DNA of 64,000 nucleotides from Dipylidium caninum (lineage: Eukaryota > Platyhelminthes > Cestoda > Cyclophyllidea > Dipylidiidae): assembly GCA_017562135.1 (NCBI GenBank), contig QEYB01000956.1, forward strand, positions 206,001 through 270,000. The letters are read 5' to 3'. Each line of letters begins with the position of its first letter. Position 1 is the first letter of the stretch. Shown here one piece after another: positions 37,131-48,733 of the stretch. The notes under the pieces are model-generated. The model was not told the origin of the DNA, did not search any database, and was given only the letters and a program-made list of their open reading frames with translations. The position numbers and the translations under genes were made by a program.

Positions 37131-40100
37131 CAGACGGAACTACCCCAGTTCCCTTTGTACACAGAAATCAATCAGTACTACGGCAATCGCCCTCGTCACA
37201 AGGTTATTCAATTTCTTGCAGTCCCTTATCGTTAGCTCCGATGCTGCATTTGCGCCATTTTTAATGACTCGAGCCTCTGAGGTTTGGATTTAATTCGAGT
37301 GCGTTTGATTTCTGCTTTTAGTACAGACAAATTACTTATGGTAGGGTGATAATCCCCAGAGGTTCCCCACGTTCATATTGCGCACGTGGAGCAATTGCTA
37401 TGTTGGTTTCTTGCAGTAACTATTGTATTAGCATGAGTATCCAAACAGCGATTTCTTCTACCGCTTAGAACTCTTGCTTCAAGAAAGATGTGCAAAGAGG
37501 GGCGGAATTTCACTAGTTTGTTCAAAATAGCTACATTGCGTCAAAATCAATCTAGTGAACTTAATGAATCAGATACATTATAATAAGATTGCAACTACGA
37601 AATTAATTATCCGACTTAACGTATGAAATTTAACATAGAATATGTTACATCAGCGCCTGTTCTTTTGCCATTCCTTAAAAAACCAGGGTGTTTTTGAGAT
37701 ATCTGTTGATGCGATGAAAAAATGCAAGAGGACTCATTACGTCACAAGGGTTTTTAAATAAAAATCAGCTGTAAAAATGCCAACTTCAGCCTACTATTTA
37801 TAATCACGAAGGTGATACTTTTCAAAAAGTTTGGAAGAAGTTACATCATTATCTGCGTTAGATCACGGCAAGGTGACGATAAAAAAAGTAAAAATGGTTG
37901 AAGATTATGATAATTGGTGAATAAAGGGCACATGTGGTCCATATGAGGATGAGAGTTTAAGCATCTTCATGTAAATGCCGAGGTGACTCCGTTGACCTTC
38001 TGGCAGAATACTGCCATACCGCGCATCAAACTTGTAGGACACACAAATTTGTTTTATTATCGCAGTGATTGGCGACAGACGTTGTTCACTTCCCTAGAGG
38101 TGATTTCCATTCCATAAATGAAGGGTTGTTAAGGGGTGATAATAGTTACCGTAGACTTAGTAAGACGGGGAAACTTTCGGATTATCAAATTGCATTGTCT
38201 TGAAGAGTGATAAGTAAAGGAGTTCATTTTTATCTAATAAAAAATTACCAGACAAACGGCACATCAGAAACAATACCATCAGCACTATGATTCACATAAT
38301 AGGGGTAATAAATTTATTAAAACCTGTAATCATATTGTTTGGAGAGCCGCCTTCTTCCATGTTTCTTTAATTTCACGGTTGGGCGGGAGTAAGTATACAA
38401 GTCACCTAAACCCAGGCATATAAAAAAGTAAAAGTCCCTGATATTTTGTCTTAGTTCTATCAATACCACTTCACTTACTCTCTTCGGCTAGAACTTTCTT
38501 TCGAAGTCATAGCGTGTGGATGTTAATAATTGTAACAGACCCGAATTTTTCGCCAAGTTAACAGCAGAGATGAAATAGAAAAGCAGTGAAAACAAAGAGT
38601 AATTAGATGGCCAGATGAGCAACTATTGACATTGTCACTTTGTGCCCTATTAGAAGGAATGCTGCAAAAAATGTTAAGGCCACAGGTTTACAGTTGCGAA
38701 ATATATATATATATATATATATCGCTGTATGAGATCAGTTTGAGATAAGATTTTATTCCATGTAAGAGACTATAGCATTTGCGCGAATTTAATATAGAAT
38801 TTATAGACCATGGGAGAAAATTGAGAAGATTCCAAAATAGAGTGCTCCTAAAGGCTGTAACGTAAGTTACCCTATCAGGCCAAGAGAATAATATTATCAT
38901 CCCCTGAAACCCCTTGGTCTTGGTCTCGACTTGGCAACCCTATTATATTTATTCTCCCTCGGAGAGAATGTGACGGAGATCTGCGTGACCAAAAAGATTC
39001 AAGGCGCACACCTATGTGTGTGCATGTTTGTTTGAGAGTGCAAGCCATGCCACCGTTATTTTGCCCACCGAATTTCACTATGTCACCTTTTCTCATTATT
39101 CATCACCAATCTACTAAATGCTAATTACCTCGTGCTATTAAAATGATGCACATGAAGCCAGTGAAAACTTAAATTATTCCCAAGTCTAGGCATTGATTTC
39201 CTATCTATCCTATCTCTTGACATTTCTAGGAACTGAAAAGAAAAATGTTTCACATCGTTTTAAAAGGAAAACGACATAATTGGCAAAATTAAATGATCCT
39301 TATTGATGAGTTCAAATCGTTGTGATATGTAGTCATACCACTTAAGGCCTTATTTAAAGGCAATGAAGGAATAACCACGCGTATATAAGGGAATCATCCT
39401 TTACTACTAACTTCAGATCGCGGTCGTACTAACACTATTTCTGACGAATGGCCTAACTATCCCATTCAAAGGCAAATTGGTTTCATTTAAAATACCACAT
39501 GAAACAGTAAAAAATTAAACGACCTTAAAATTGTCATGAGGGTGGAATAATATTTCTATGACAGCAATGAAACTTCGTCATGCGTTCGTCATACGTAGTG
39601 GCGGCAATATCACACTGTTCAATTGGACCCAATTTTGAATAGCAGGTCAAGATTTACACCCACGTTAATGAGTCAACAAACACCCACATCCATCCCGGTC
39701 CACCTAATTACAGAGGCGTCATGTTATTTACAACTTGTAATAGCACTGACTACTAGAGGATTTAAGATTTATTTCGACCTTCACAGCAGTTTTAATTAAG
39801 GATGTTATGAGAGAGATTCATTGAAACCATAAAAATCGACATGAAAAAAATTGGGAAGATAATGTTGGGTTCTGATTGCCGAACGTACTATACAGGTTTT
39901 TAAGATTGTGAAGAAAAACAAATTCTTGTTGTTGGAAAACTTATTTGGGGTAATTTTTTTTGGAAATGTTACTCTGGACTATGAATCTGTACGTCAAACA
40001 CCTCTGCCATTAACATGTGCCTACGAAGGACATTAAAGAAGGACGCTTCATAGTTTGAAATAGATTGGACCCGTGTACATTCGGAAGAGGATCTTTTTTA

Positions 40101-42072
40101 AACAGCTGACGCTTGTCATTGTCAACAGTTTTAATGCACCGTGACAATGGGAATTGCTTTAGCGTGCGCCAGCTTCATATTTTCTATTATCGCCTGCTGC
40201 AGGTAAACAACGCCACATTCTTGTAATGTCCACCTCCTGGACTCAAATTTTCGAGATTCTAATCAAATAAATTACCGGTGGTCAAATACTCTTTACTGCC
40301 TCTACCGTCAGGAGTCACCGTGGGGAGTGGTAAGCGTAATTCTCCAATACAAGCATTTATGGGACAGGAGAGCGGTAATAATACATCCTTACATATCCCA
40401 CTTCGCAACACTTACAAACATTGAATAAGCCAGTTCAGATTACAAGTTATCGCTTACGTTAACAGGATGTTACTTAAAAGACAAGTTCTGACGAGCTAGA
40501 AATGGAGGAACTTTCCCCATTGATAATTTGCTGTTTGTGCTATTGTAATTCCTCGATCTTCCCCGCCTCTGACCAAAAAACCTTTCAATATTGCATTCCA
40601 CAGTAGGATTCTCGTCACAATAACATATTTTAAAGTAATTTTCAACATAAACACGTATAGAATCAGCCAGTTATGTTTGAATAAGAATCTTATTTCACTC
40701 TGATATGGCACAATTATTGAGGACTAACAATTATGCTTCTTTACCAAACTTCTGACAAACTAGTAAAACCATTTTAGTGATTTTAATAAAGTTTCATTTA
40801 AAATGATAATTAAAATTCTATGAATTGATTATAGTGGTTGGTGAGCCATAACTAGCCGTGCCGAAGATTCAAGGGTATGAAGCAGATTATGATTAATGAA
40901 AATTATAACCAAAGTCCGGGTAAATCGGTTTTGTTTCCAAAATTTAGCACAAACAGTTTTTAATAAACAAGTATAAACCATGAAATCAGTAAGCCAGTCT
41001 ATTTACCTATTTTCAAGTACCGGCAGAAGTGAGACACAATGCATCGTTTCATTAAAAAGTTTCAAAATTTTCTCAATTTGGAGAGTTGAATGGGATTTCT
41101 TTGACCGTTACTTACAGCTTTCTAGGCATGATCCGGTTTCGGAGAGAATTAACAGAATAGACGGTATTAAACTGGAGGTTACTATAGAACCTGGGAATTA
41201 TCATTCTGAGGACAATGGTAATAATGCTGAAACCAGGTATGAAGCTCCAGAAAGTGACAAGCTTGCATGAAATTATCAAAATACTGATGCATAACATCCA
41301 CTTTATGAGAGATCACTGTCATCTGACATCAAGACTTCCGGAGAACCAAGAACAGTGTTAGACGACAGGAAGAGTTTTGCATTCGCGTTACTAATCTAAT
41401 CATGGGATAGTTCAGTAAGGCATTTACTCTGGAAGAGATCTGTCTTCCAAGTCTGATTCTCATAGCCACATGAGTAATTTTTTTACCATTAGCAGAATAA
41501 ACTGAATTAGGGGATGTCATTAGGACTTATTAGAATGATAAAGTTGAGTAACCATAGCACATTGCTACCTCTAATTGGAGGAATGATATTTCAAGATCGC
41601 TAATTCAGTTCAGCACTTTGTACCTATTAAATAGTCGATAGAAAGTAGCTGATTTTTACTTTCAAGAGATTTGTCTAAGTATAAAAGATTTATCACGACG
41701 AAAGATTTTCTTTTTCTTTTAGGGGAGAAAACAAGAATATGAACAGGTAGAAAGAGCACAACAAAAAGACAAAGGTTTATTTGCCCTAGGGTTAGAAATT
41801 TTATGATATTTACTACAATTAGCGGCTTTGCCACAAAGCAGTACGAATTTATAAACTGGTGAGAAACGAAAACTCAAGGTTGATCGATGGCAAATTCAAA
41901 TTACTTCAAATGGACATCTAAAAGCCAACGGCAGATGTTCTCCAAAGACCATTCTTTTTCAGATTTAACAGTATAGAAGGGCATTCATAAGGTATAAAAA
42001 GGACGATGACAAGCGGCAACTTTTCAGTTATCTATACTTCATCCCAGTTACCTCTTTTAGTAGCAAAATGGG
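37131..42072. other. Gene-poor region between the EGF-like gene and the SWSAP1-like gene
   Basis: The 3' flanks of two convergent genes. It holds an (AT)11 microsatellite, a GC-richer patch near 38890-39070 and short unsupported frames. Confidence 0.45.
38701..38722. repeat. (AT)11 microsatellite
   Basis: Eleven AT units without interruption. Confidence 0.95.
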
Positions 42073-42123
42073 ATTACGTAATCTAGACAGGTGGCGCTCC
42101 TAAGCGCCGTAGACTTACGTAAT
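42073..42123. repeat. 51-nt inverted repeat (hairpin/cruciform candidate)
   Basis: The outer arms ATTACGTAA (42073-42081) and TTACGTAAT (42115-42123) are perfect complements. TCTA (82-85) pairs with TAGA (110-113). The inner stem GGCGCT (93-98) pairs with AGCGCC (103-108) around a CCTA loop. An asymmetric internal loop lies on the 5' side. It sits 137 nt beyond the SWSAP1-like stop codon. Confidence 0.7.
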
Positions 42124-42232
42124 GCAATATCTGCCTTCAATAGAAAGGTATCACAAGAACTGTTGGCAATGGGTCTTGTAAAAGATCTGCGAATTACCGA
42201 CTTGCCGTCAATCTTTTAACGTGTAAGTCAAA

Positions 42233-42238
42233 TTTATT
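42233..42238 (-). terminator. AATAAA poly(A) signal of the SWSAP1-like gene
   Basis: TTTATT on the plus strand, so AATAAA in the minus sense, 22 nt after the TAA stop at 42260-42262. Confidence 0.6.
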
Positions 42239-42259
42239 GAATACTTATTTCGTTTGCGC

Positions 42260-44682
42260 TTATAAATTGGCCTTTCGCGGCTCTTTACCGCCATGGTCAA
42301 GTCTCATGCTTAACCACTTTCTGAATGCTTTGACAACATGCATCTGTCGACATGGTAGCCGCCATGAAACAAGAACACCCCTTCTCGAATTCGTTAAAAA
42401 AATATTTTCGAAAAACCACCTGAACTCGACCGACGAAACGTGGTCACACTGGTGCTAATTATTGAGAGTGATTAAGTCTTTAACAAAATAGTTTCGAGAA
42501 AAGAGATTACAAATTTAGCTGGCACGAGGCGCTCAAATATGCAAATTGCCAAAACCAGGAGGTTTTAACAGGTCAAAAATAAAGAGTATGCACAATAATA
42601 TGGCTATTTGTTACTTTTTCACGGGAAAATTTTTTTCAGTCATTTGTTGGGTGAATCAAGCTCAACAAATCGGGTTTGTGAAGAAATGAAACAAAAAATA
42701 TTTCCGTTTCTACCAGAAGGAGTTTGAATTCAAAGGCGCCCGTGACGTCGGCAAGGCAGAAATGTGCAGCATCATCTAAATGAAGGAGACAAAAAAGGAG
42801 AGGACAAAGTGACTAGTAATTAGTCTTGTTGAGTCATGACAAGAATCTTAATAAATGGCTGCCATAAAATGTTAAAATATTAATTAAAAGAACCGAAGAA
42901 TTACAGTATATATACAAGTTGCGATAAACTGTTAATCATCTAGCAGGTTTAATGAAAAGCTTGCCCTAAACGCATTTTTTACAACGTTTTCTCAAAAAGT
43001 TTTAGGGCTATGTGAGTAGAATCTATGGTCACAAAGAAATTATAATTCGATACAATCACTTATTAGAGATGTATTAATTTAAAGAAAATTGGTAGAAAAG
43101 TAGGATGATCCGAGTCGGGCCAAATTCTGTAAAATAACGCTACATAATTGCCAGTAGTGAAGTATTGCCTCACTGTAAAGGAGTAAAGGTAATTCTCAAG
43201 AATAGGTTAATACATATGTATGAAAACAAGCGTTTGGCTTCAAAAGCCTGATGAAATGAAAAAAAAAGAAAATGGGAAGGGAAAGAAAATTATGCTACGA
43301 TTTTTTATATTTTTTTGCACTAAATAATAAGGATTTTAAACCCTTCCACTCGCGAAGTACGAGTGATACTCATAAAGTGCGAGTTTTACTAATGCAGTCC
43401 AGAATGTGGAATTCCCAAATCGTAGAGACATTTAGTGACTTGCGATGGCTTTTAGCATAAGGTAAAATGAACCCACCTTCCTTGGTGAAAAGACAAGCTT
43501 GGTGGAGGCCATGAGAGACCAAATTTGCAGAAATTACTGATTGGCCTCTCCATAGGTGTTGAGGAAGAGCGCAGCTTACTAATAGGCGGCACTTTACGGT
43601 CCGATTCGGCGATGACGTCTGTCGGTGAATGTGTTCGAGTGTATCAGCAAAGAGACATGTCAAGGAATACAGTCTAGCCAGGAAGTCTTCATACTGCATA
43701 GAGATAAGATAATAATAAGCTCTAATTTTCAACTACGGCACGTTGATAAGGTATATTCCAATGGTTTTATAAATAGGCAAGTTAAGACTATCCAAAACAC
43801 TTAAAAACTACACAATTATCACCGGCATTGTTTATATGAGGGGTGGAATCGTGAAGCGCTGCACAATCGTAAGATATGGCGCATTAAACCAAATCCGTTG
43901 ATGAAGTATAATAATTATATAAAAGGCTTTTAATTGAATGATTGCCATTGTGGTTTTGTATGATCAAGGCAAAACGATTCCTGAAATAGAGAACGGAGTT
44001 CATGGGACAATTGATTAAATCGGGATAATCACAATTAAATTAAAATCAATAAAGCATTCTAGGGTATATAGATGAGGGTTTAAAAGTTTAACAGGGTAGG
44101 AAAAAGAGCATGTTGAGTCGGGTGGAAATGCGTTTGAATTTCGTAAGTGAAACCTGCTACTGGCTCACATCATGTCCAACTATCCGATCCAACTGTTCAA
44201 TTACGATGAGATCCGGAAGACATTGAGTAAGGTGGAATTGGGAGAAGAAACGTACGAGTGAGTCGACAGTAGGGTAGCTATAAGATATCGTTACTTAAAA
44301 GTTGCAAGTAGCAATTATAAGCAAAATCGCCATGGTAAAAAATTGATCTCACAAAAAACGGATCGAATCCCAAGCACCGAAATCAAAAGCGGGGGTGCCA
44401 TGAACGTGCAGTTGGGTGAGAGTGACCAACTGACAGGGTCGAAAGTAAAATACTAAGAGTTCTTGCGAGGCAGCTCGATTAGCCGCATTCAAAAGCAACT
44501 CGGAGACGATGTTTTGAGTAAATCTAGAGGAAAGGAGGTTAAAGTTTGATATGAAAAGTTCCAGTGTCTTCTGACTTATCAGTTTCAGAGCTCGAACATA
44601 GAAGAAGCGCCGAATCCCGGAATACGTAGCGTGGATCTACGTTTAATACCTGCGTTATTGAAGGTGATGTAAACCAGTCCAT
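42260..44682 (-). CDS. SWSAP1: SWSAP1-like RecA-fold protein (Shu-complex type), degenerate nucleotide site
   Basis: Found by joining exons in transcript order: 44682-44576, 44523-44353, 44277-44169, 43693-43477, 42775-42714, 42454-42260; 861 nt, 286 residues, every phase closes. SWSAP1 with ZSWIM7 promotes RAD51-dependent recombination. Family-like blocks: a strand ALLLC where Walker A should follow; LLNAANRAA; LVFYFRP; SIRFFYPTVDSLVRFF (human protein: IRFQYPPSTRELFRLL); Walker-B-like LPDLIVIEQLD; DFLARLYSLTCLFADTL; CRLLVSC. The P-loop is degenerate (SSSETDKF; only Lys remains) and the Walker B acidic residue is Glu, so ATP hydrolysis is doubtful. Exon 6 may start at 42448 instead. A TTTCAG acceptor lies 8 nt before the ATG and a poly(A) signal 22 nt after the stop. 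The match is by eye; another small RecA-like protein is possible. Confidence 0.65.
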
Positions 44683-45437
44683 TATAGTGACTGAAAGAAA
44701 GGGTATTTAGACAAAATGTCAATTAACGTAATTAATAAGAGAATAAGGATGTAAAAGGAAATTTGTTAATTGTGGACAAAGTAAGGCATCTTTACTATTG
44801 TAGAAAAGGGCACCACTTGAAATGGTAGAAAGACTCAATCCATTGCCGTATAAACATAAAAGGGGATGATAAAAAACAGATTTCTCGAACTGCTATATCC
44901 TGAGGTACCTCACAGGGGCAAGGACAAGCAGATTCTTCTTAAGAAGACGGGTGGATGTATATCTAAACCAAGCCGATCACGGACGTGATTGCTACTATGA
45001 TAGTATTGCACCAGTTTGCTTGATACGGCAGATTTTTGACCGGTTATATTGTCTAAGTAAGTATAATTATTAAGAAGCTATAATCATCACATCTAACAAC
45101 CTTAGGATATCTCAAGCACCGATTTTATCCATAATTAATAGAACGTACACAAGGCGAGACCAACGAATTCCCGTCTTCTTGGGATGTTCACCCCAAAATA
45201 ATCCTCTTGATTAGAATTAAGAGGTGTAAGAAACTTACTGATATGCTCTCCTCAATAAGGTTTTTTTAATGTTTTGATTGAATTAGGTGTAAAGGGGGTT
45301 CAGCGATCATAATTTCTTACAATGGTATAAACGCTTTATCATTGAACAATAACAAACAAGAATTTGTAAACAAAAAAGTTGCCTGGAAAAGTATAGTAAA
45401 GCAGAGGAAAGCACGAGAACTCAGATAGGATGGGGAT

Positions 45438-45443
45438 TTTATT
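45438..45443 (-). terminator. AATAAA poly(A) signal of TAF7
   Basis: AATAAA in the minus sense, about 72 nt after the TAF7 stop. Confidence 0.45.
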
Positions 45444-45514
45444 TCTACGAAAAAAGACGATTTACACATACTTACAGGTAATTAATATATATCTTCCAAA
45501 AACAAAACAGTTAA

Positions 45515-48500
45515 TCAATAGACATTTCTTCCCCCTTCTTCATCATCTTCGTCGTCTAACACATCGTCGTAGGTCCTGGGAACGTGATGATGGTAAATGG
45601 AGACGGTTTCATCGTCTGCCAATAGTTCACCACCAGCTGGAACAAAGTCATCATCGTCGTCATCAATAAGGTCTACTGGGCCTACTGCCTCGTTTAATAC
45701 TGCGATTTCAGCCGTAGCTACCGCAGTCGCCGCATCTGAAAAATTAGGAAATGGAATGTGAATGAAATGGAGAGGAACATAATATAAAGTACTTTTAATG
45801 GGTTAATATTTTCATTGATAGTCCCACTAAATGTCATTTTTAGGCGCAATTTTGGCTGACGTTTTTGCTCCTCAGACCTAGTGACCAGAGATTTCCAAAA
45901 TGATTTTTCTCTGGCGCAACACATAAACTACACGTTTGAAAAATTGGATAATGGGAAAATATTCTTACAGAAACACAGACTAATGACCGATAGAAATGCC
46001 AACTAATGTTAATTTCGAAAAGTATGAAAACGTGACAAGTTTTATTACTCTTTAAGTGGAGATTAACGACATCGCTTTACACATTCCTATGCTGTTTCCT
46101 TGAAGCTAAGATAGGAAAATCAAATGAAGGGCAACCACACCTGAGACATTCTGCAAAGGATAGAGGTCACCCATCACTTCTGTCGATAGATGATCCCTCA
46201 CTTTTAAAATTGCATCATCGTCGTCATCACCATCTGCTGAATCAGAAGAAAGCAATAATTCTGCCGCAATATCGGTTTTCAGTCTTTCCGCCTGTGTGGT
46301 ACAAATCTACAAAGTAGTAGTAGTAGTGGAATCAAGGCTGTTGGAAAAAAACAAACACTTACTCCTCTGGCGTTATGAGCTTCGTTGAAGCTCCGGTCCA
46401 AATGTTCTCCAAGTGGTGAGCGGACAGAGGGGACAGTGGCGACTGCACCACCCACTTCCATATCCTCCTCGGCGTCTGAGTTTGTTGGTGCGTCGCTGTA
46501 GGTCGCTTCGCTGTCGTCACTGCTGCTGCTGATTACACCAAAGAGATTGTCCATCGCGGAGATCCGATGATCTATGAAAAGAAAAGTAGAACCTTGAAAG
46601 CTTAAAAGCAAAAGAGAAAGGATTAATATTGACCGATCCTGTGGTTAGTTTTACTATTATGTTAGGTGTTGTCTATACATATTTTGGGAGCAATAAAATT
46701 ACTGATCATTTAGTATTTAATCAATTGGGAGTCGCGTTAACTCACTTGCGCCATCATCAGTGTCACCAGCTGCCTCTTCGTCGATGTCGGGAAGAGGCCG
46801 GATGTTCAGGGAAACCTTGCGTGAGGAATCTAACATGCCAGCAGTGGCAGATGAGAGAGGAGGAGGGAGTGGAACTTTGTCACCTTCACTATGATCCCCT
46901 CCAACACTGTTTGCGGAAGGCTGAGCAGGGTTTGGCGGCTCACTCCAGACTACTTCCCACCTAAGGATAAAGAAGCGAAATGGTGTTCCTTTTAAAAAAC
47001 TAATCTTTGCACGAATGACTGTATAATAAATTCGGAATTTTGTCCTGTTGAAAGATAAGTTGTTGAGAATGAATAGTTAGATTCTCGGTCAATATTTCAC
47101 ATAGAAATAACTTAGGACTGCCGTACGATTCATTAGCGATATAAAGAAGCGTAGAAAATACTAATGGATGTTCACTACCCACTTTAATGACGAAAGGCCA
47201 GACATATCTAAAAAACCCACTATTACTGAACTCTTGGAGGTATATAAACGAAATGAAACCAAAAAACTTTTAGTTGAATGTTGTTTCGCGGTATCTCAAG
47301 ACAAAAATAAACAAGAATATAATTTCCTGAAATCGTTACAATAGTCTCCCATCTCATTGTCTATTAATCGGAAATGAATAGATATCGGAGTTAAGAGGAG
47401 TTTACTGAACAGCCAATAAAGGTCGAGAAACGAGTTCAAATAAAACATTAGGACGATTTAAAACTTCTAAATTAAAACGCATTCGCAGAAACCATTCCTC
47501 TTCGATAACATTGGAAATTCATACAACAATGCGGAAATTGGATAGTATCGTATGACTTTCCAGCTATGTTGCACAATTATGCAAGTTTTCTAAATATCAG
47601 CAAAACTGTGAAGTTAAGGCTTTAAAGTCGTACCAACTACATTGACTGAAAAACATGTTGTTTGCTTGAGAAGAATTCCAGGGGAATTAAACAAGTGGAA
47701 GGGACCATAGTTAATTGGAATTAAAAATTATGCGGTTTTGGACTATGGTAATACGTAAATTTAAGGCTAAAAGGTAAGCAATCTATTATAAATTTATATA
47801 TAGTCGCAGAAATAAGGCACTCACGTAACCGAATCCGCCTGAAGATCAGCTCGAAGAAGATTTTTCACCTCTTTTTCAATTTGAGGCATATCTACCGCCC
47901 GTTTCTTCCTCGTCTTACGAAAACGGCGACGAAGAACATTTTTTAGAGGGGGTGTTATACCATGAAGATACTGGAATTTTCGATTATCACGTCTACAATA
48001 TCATTAGTATGAGTAAAGTCTATTTATTTTCATTAGAAAGGCTTTACAAAGCATGTCCCTAGGAGCCTCACCCATAAGTATTGGTTGGCTGAGGTCGATT
48101 ATGAGACGACCTCGCGGCGAGATAGGCAGCAGAACCTCGAATCGGTGCTGTGCCGTCGTCATCTTGGGTACAAATGATCATCTGCGAAATGTCGGCAGTC
48201 TTATAAAATGTTTTTCTGTCAGTGGTCTTCTGGGATTCTATTATACACGGCAGGTCCATCACTCGACCTTGATAGACTTGTCCATTGTATCGAACTATAC
48301 AGTGACGCATATCGGGTTTCATTTCCAGCGTGAAATTGTCCTCAAGACAAAACATTTTACTCAAAAACAATTCAGTTAATGAGAGAAATAAACAATGACA
48401 ATTTCCAAATAGGAAAGTCAGTAACGTTCAAAAGACCAATGGTATTTGAGAAAAACATTAAAATACTTTGAAAGAAACTCCAAGGTCGATATCTTCAGAG

Positions 48501-48589
48501 AGGTAGCGAGCTGCCTCCTCAGGCATACGGAGAATGAACTGTTGTTCGAGGTCAAAGGAGCTATCTTCTTTGGCTCGCGCAGTACTCAT
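45515..48589 (-). CDS. TAF7: Transcription initiation factor TFIID subunit 7
   Basis: TAF7 binds TAF1 and restrains its activity in TFIID. Exons in transcript order: 48589-48467, 48340-48072, 47992-47825, 46960-46746, 46571-46363, 46306-46141, 45735-45515; 1371 nt, 456 residues, phases close. Diagnostic blocks: [17 protein letters not shown] (about 14-30), the TAF1-binding core [27 protein letters not shown], then [22 protein letters not shown] and VEKEVKxLL-like [22 protein letters not shown]. The C-terminal half is acidic and Ser-rich ([16 protein letters not shown]) with Asp runs and a DDEDDEEGG end; length is above the human 349. Introns are 126, 79, 864, 174, 56 and 405 nt. On the minus strand a pyrimidine tract and TTAG end 7 nt before the ATG. 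It follows KDM8 by 144 nt. Confidence 0.95.
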
Positions 48590-48733
48590 TGGGAAACTAA
48601 CAGAAAAAGTTCCAAATAAAAGCATTGCCAACAAATAAATCAAACCAAATTTATTGATAGTACAGATCTCAAGCAGTATATAGCAAAGAGAAACACAAAT
48701 TCAATAGCGCTTTATTATTTAAATACAAAGGAA
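48590..48733 (-). promoter_or_regulatory. 144-nt intercistronic region between KDM8 and TAF7
   Basis: Read on the minus strand after the KDM8 TGA: AATAAA within 20 nt (48716-48711), a second AATAAA about 75 nt on, then a T-rich tract ending TTTTTCTGTTAG (AG at 48598-48597) and a 7-nt leader to the TAF7 ATG. There is little room for an independent promoter. This matches the spacing of trans-spliced operons. Confidence 0.7.
48711..48716 (-). terminator. AATAAA poly(A) signal of KDM8
   Basis: AATAAA in the minus sense, 17 nt after the KDM8 stop codon. Confidence 0.65.

Noticed and set aside
40980..41270. 96-codon plus-strand frame
   Set aside because: Looks mildly protein-like but lies isolated, without acceptor, donor or poly(A) support that I could confirm.
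42237..42458. Plus-strand 73-codon frame
   Set aside because: Shadow of the last SWSAP1-like exon on the minus strand.
44172..44260. Plus-strand frame starting ATG at 44172, looks protein-like for about 29 codons
   Set aside because: It is antisense to SWSAP1-like exon 3, which has splice sites, phase and family similarity; the plus frame has neither.
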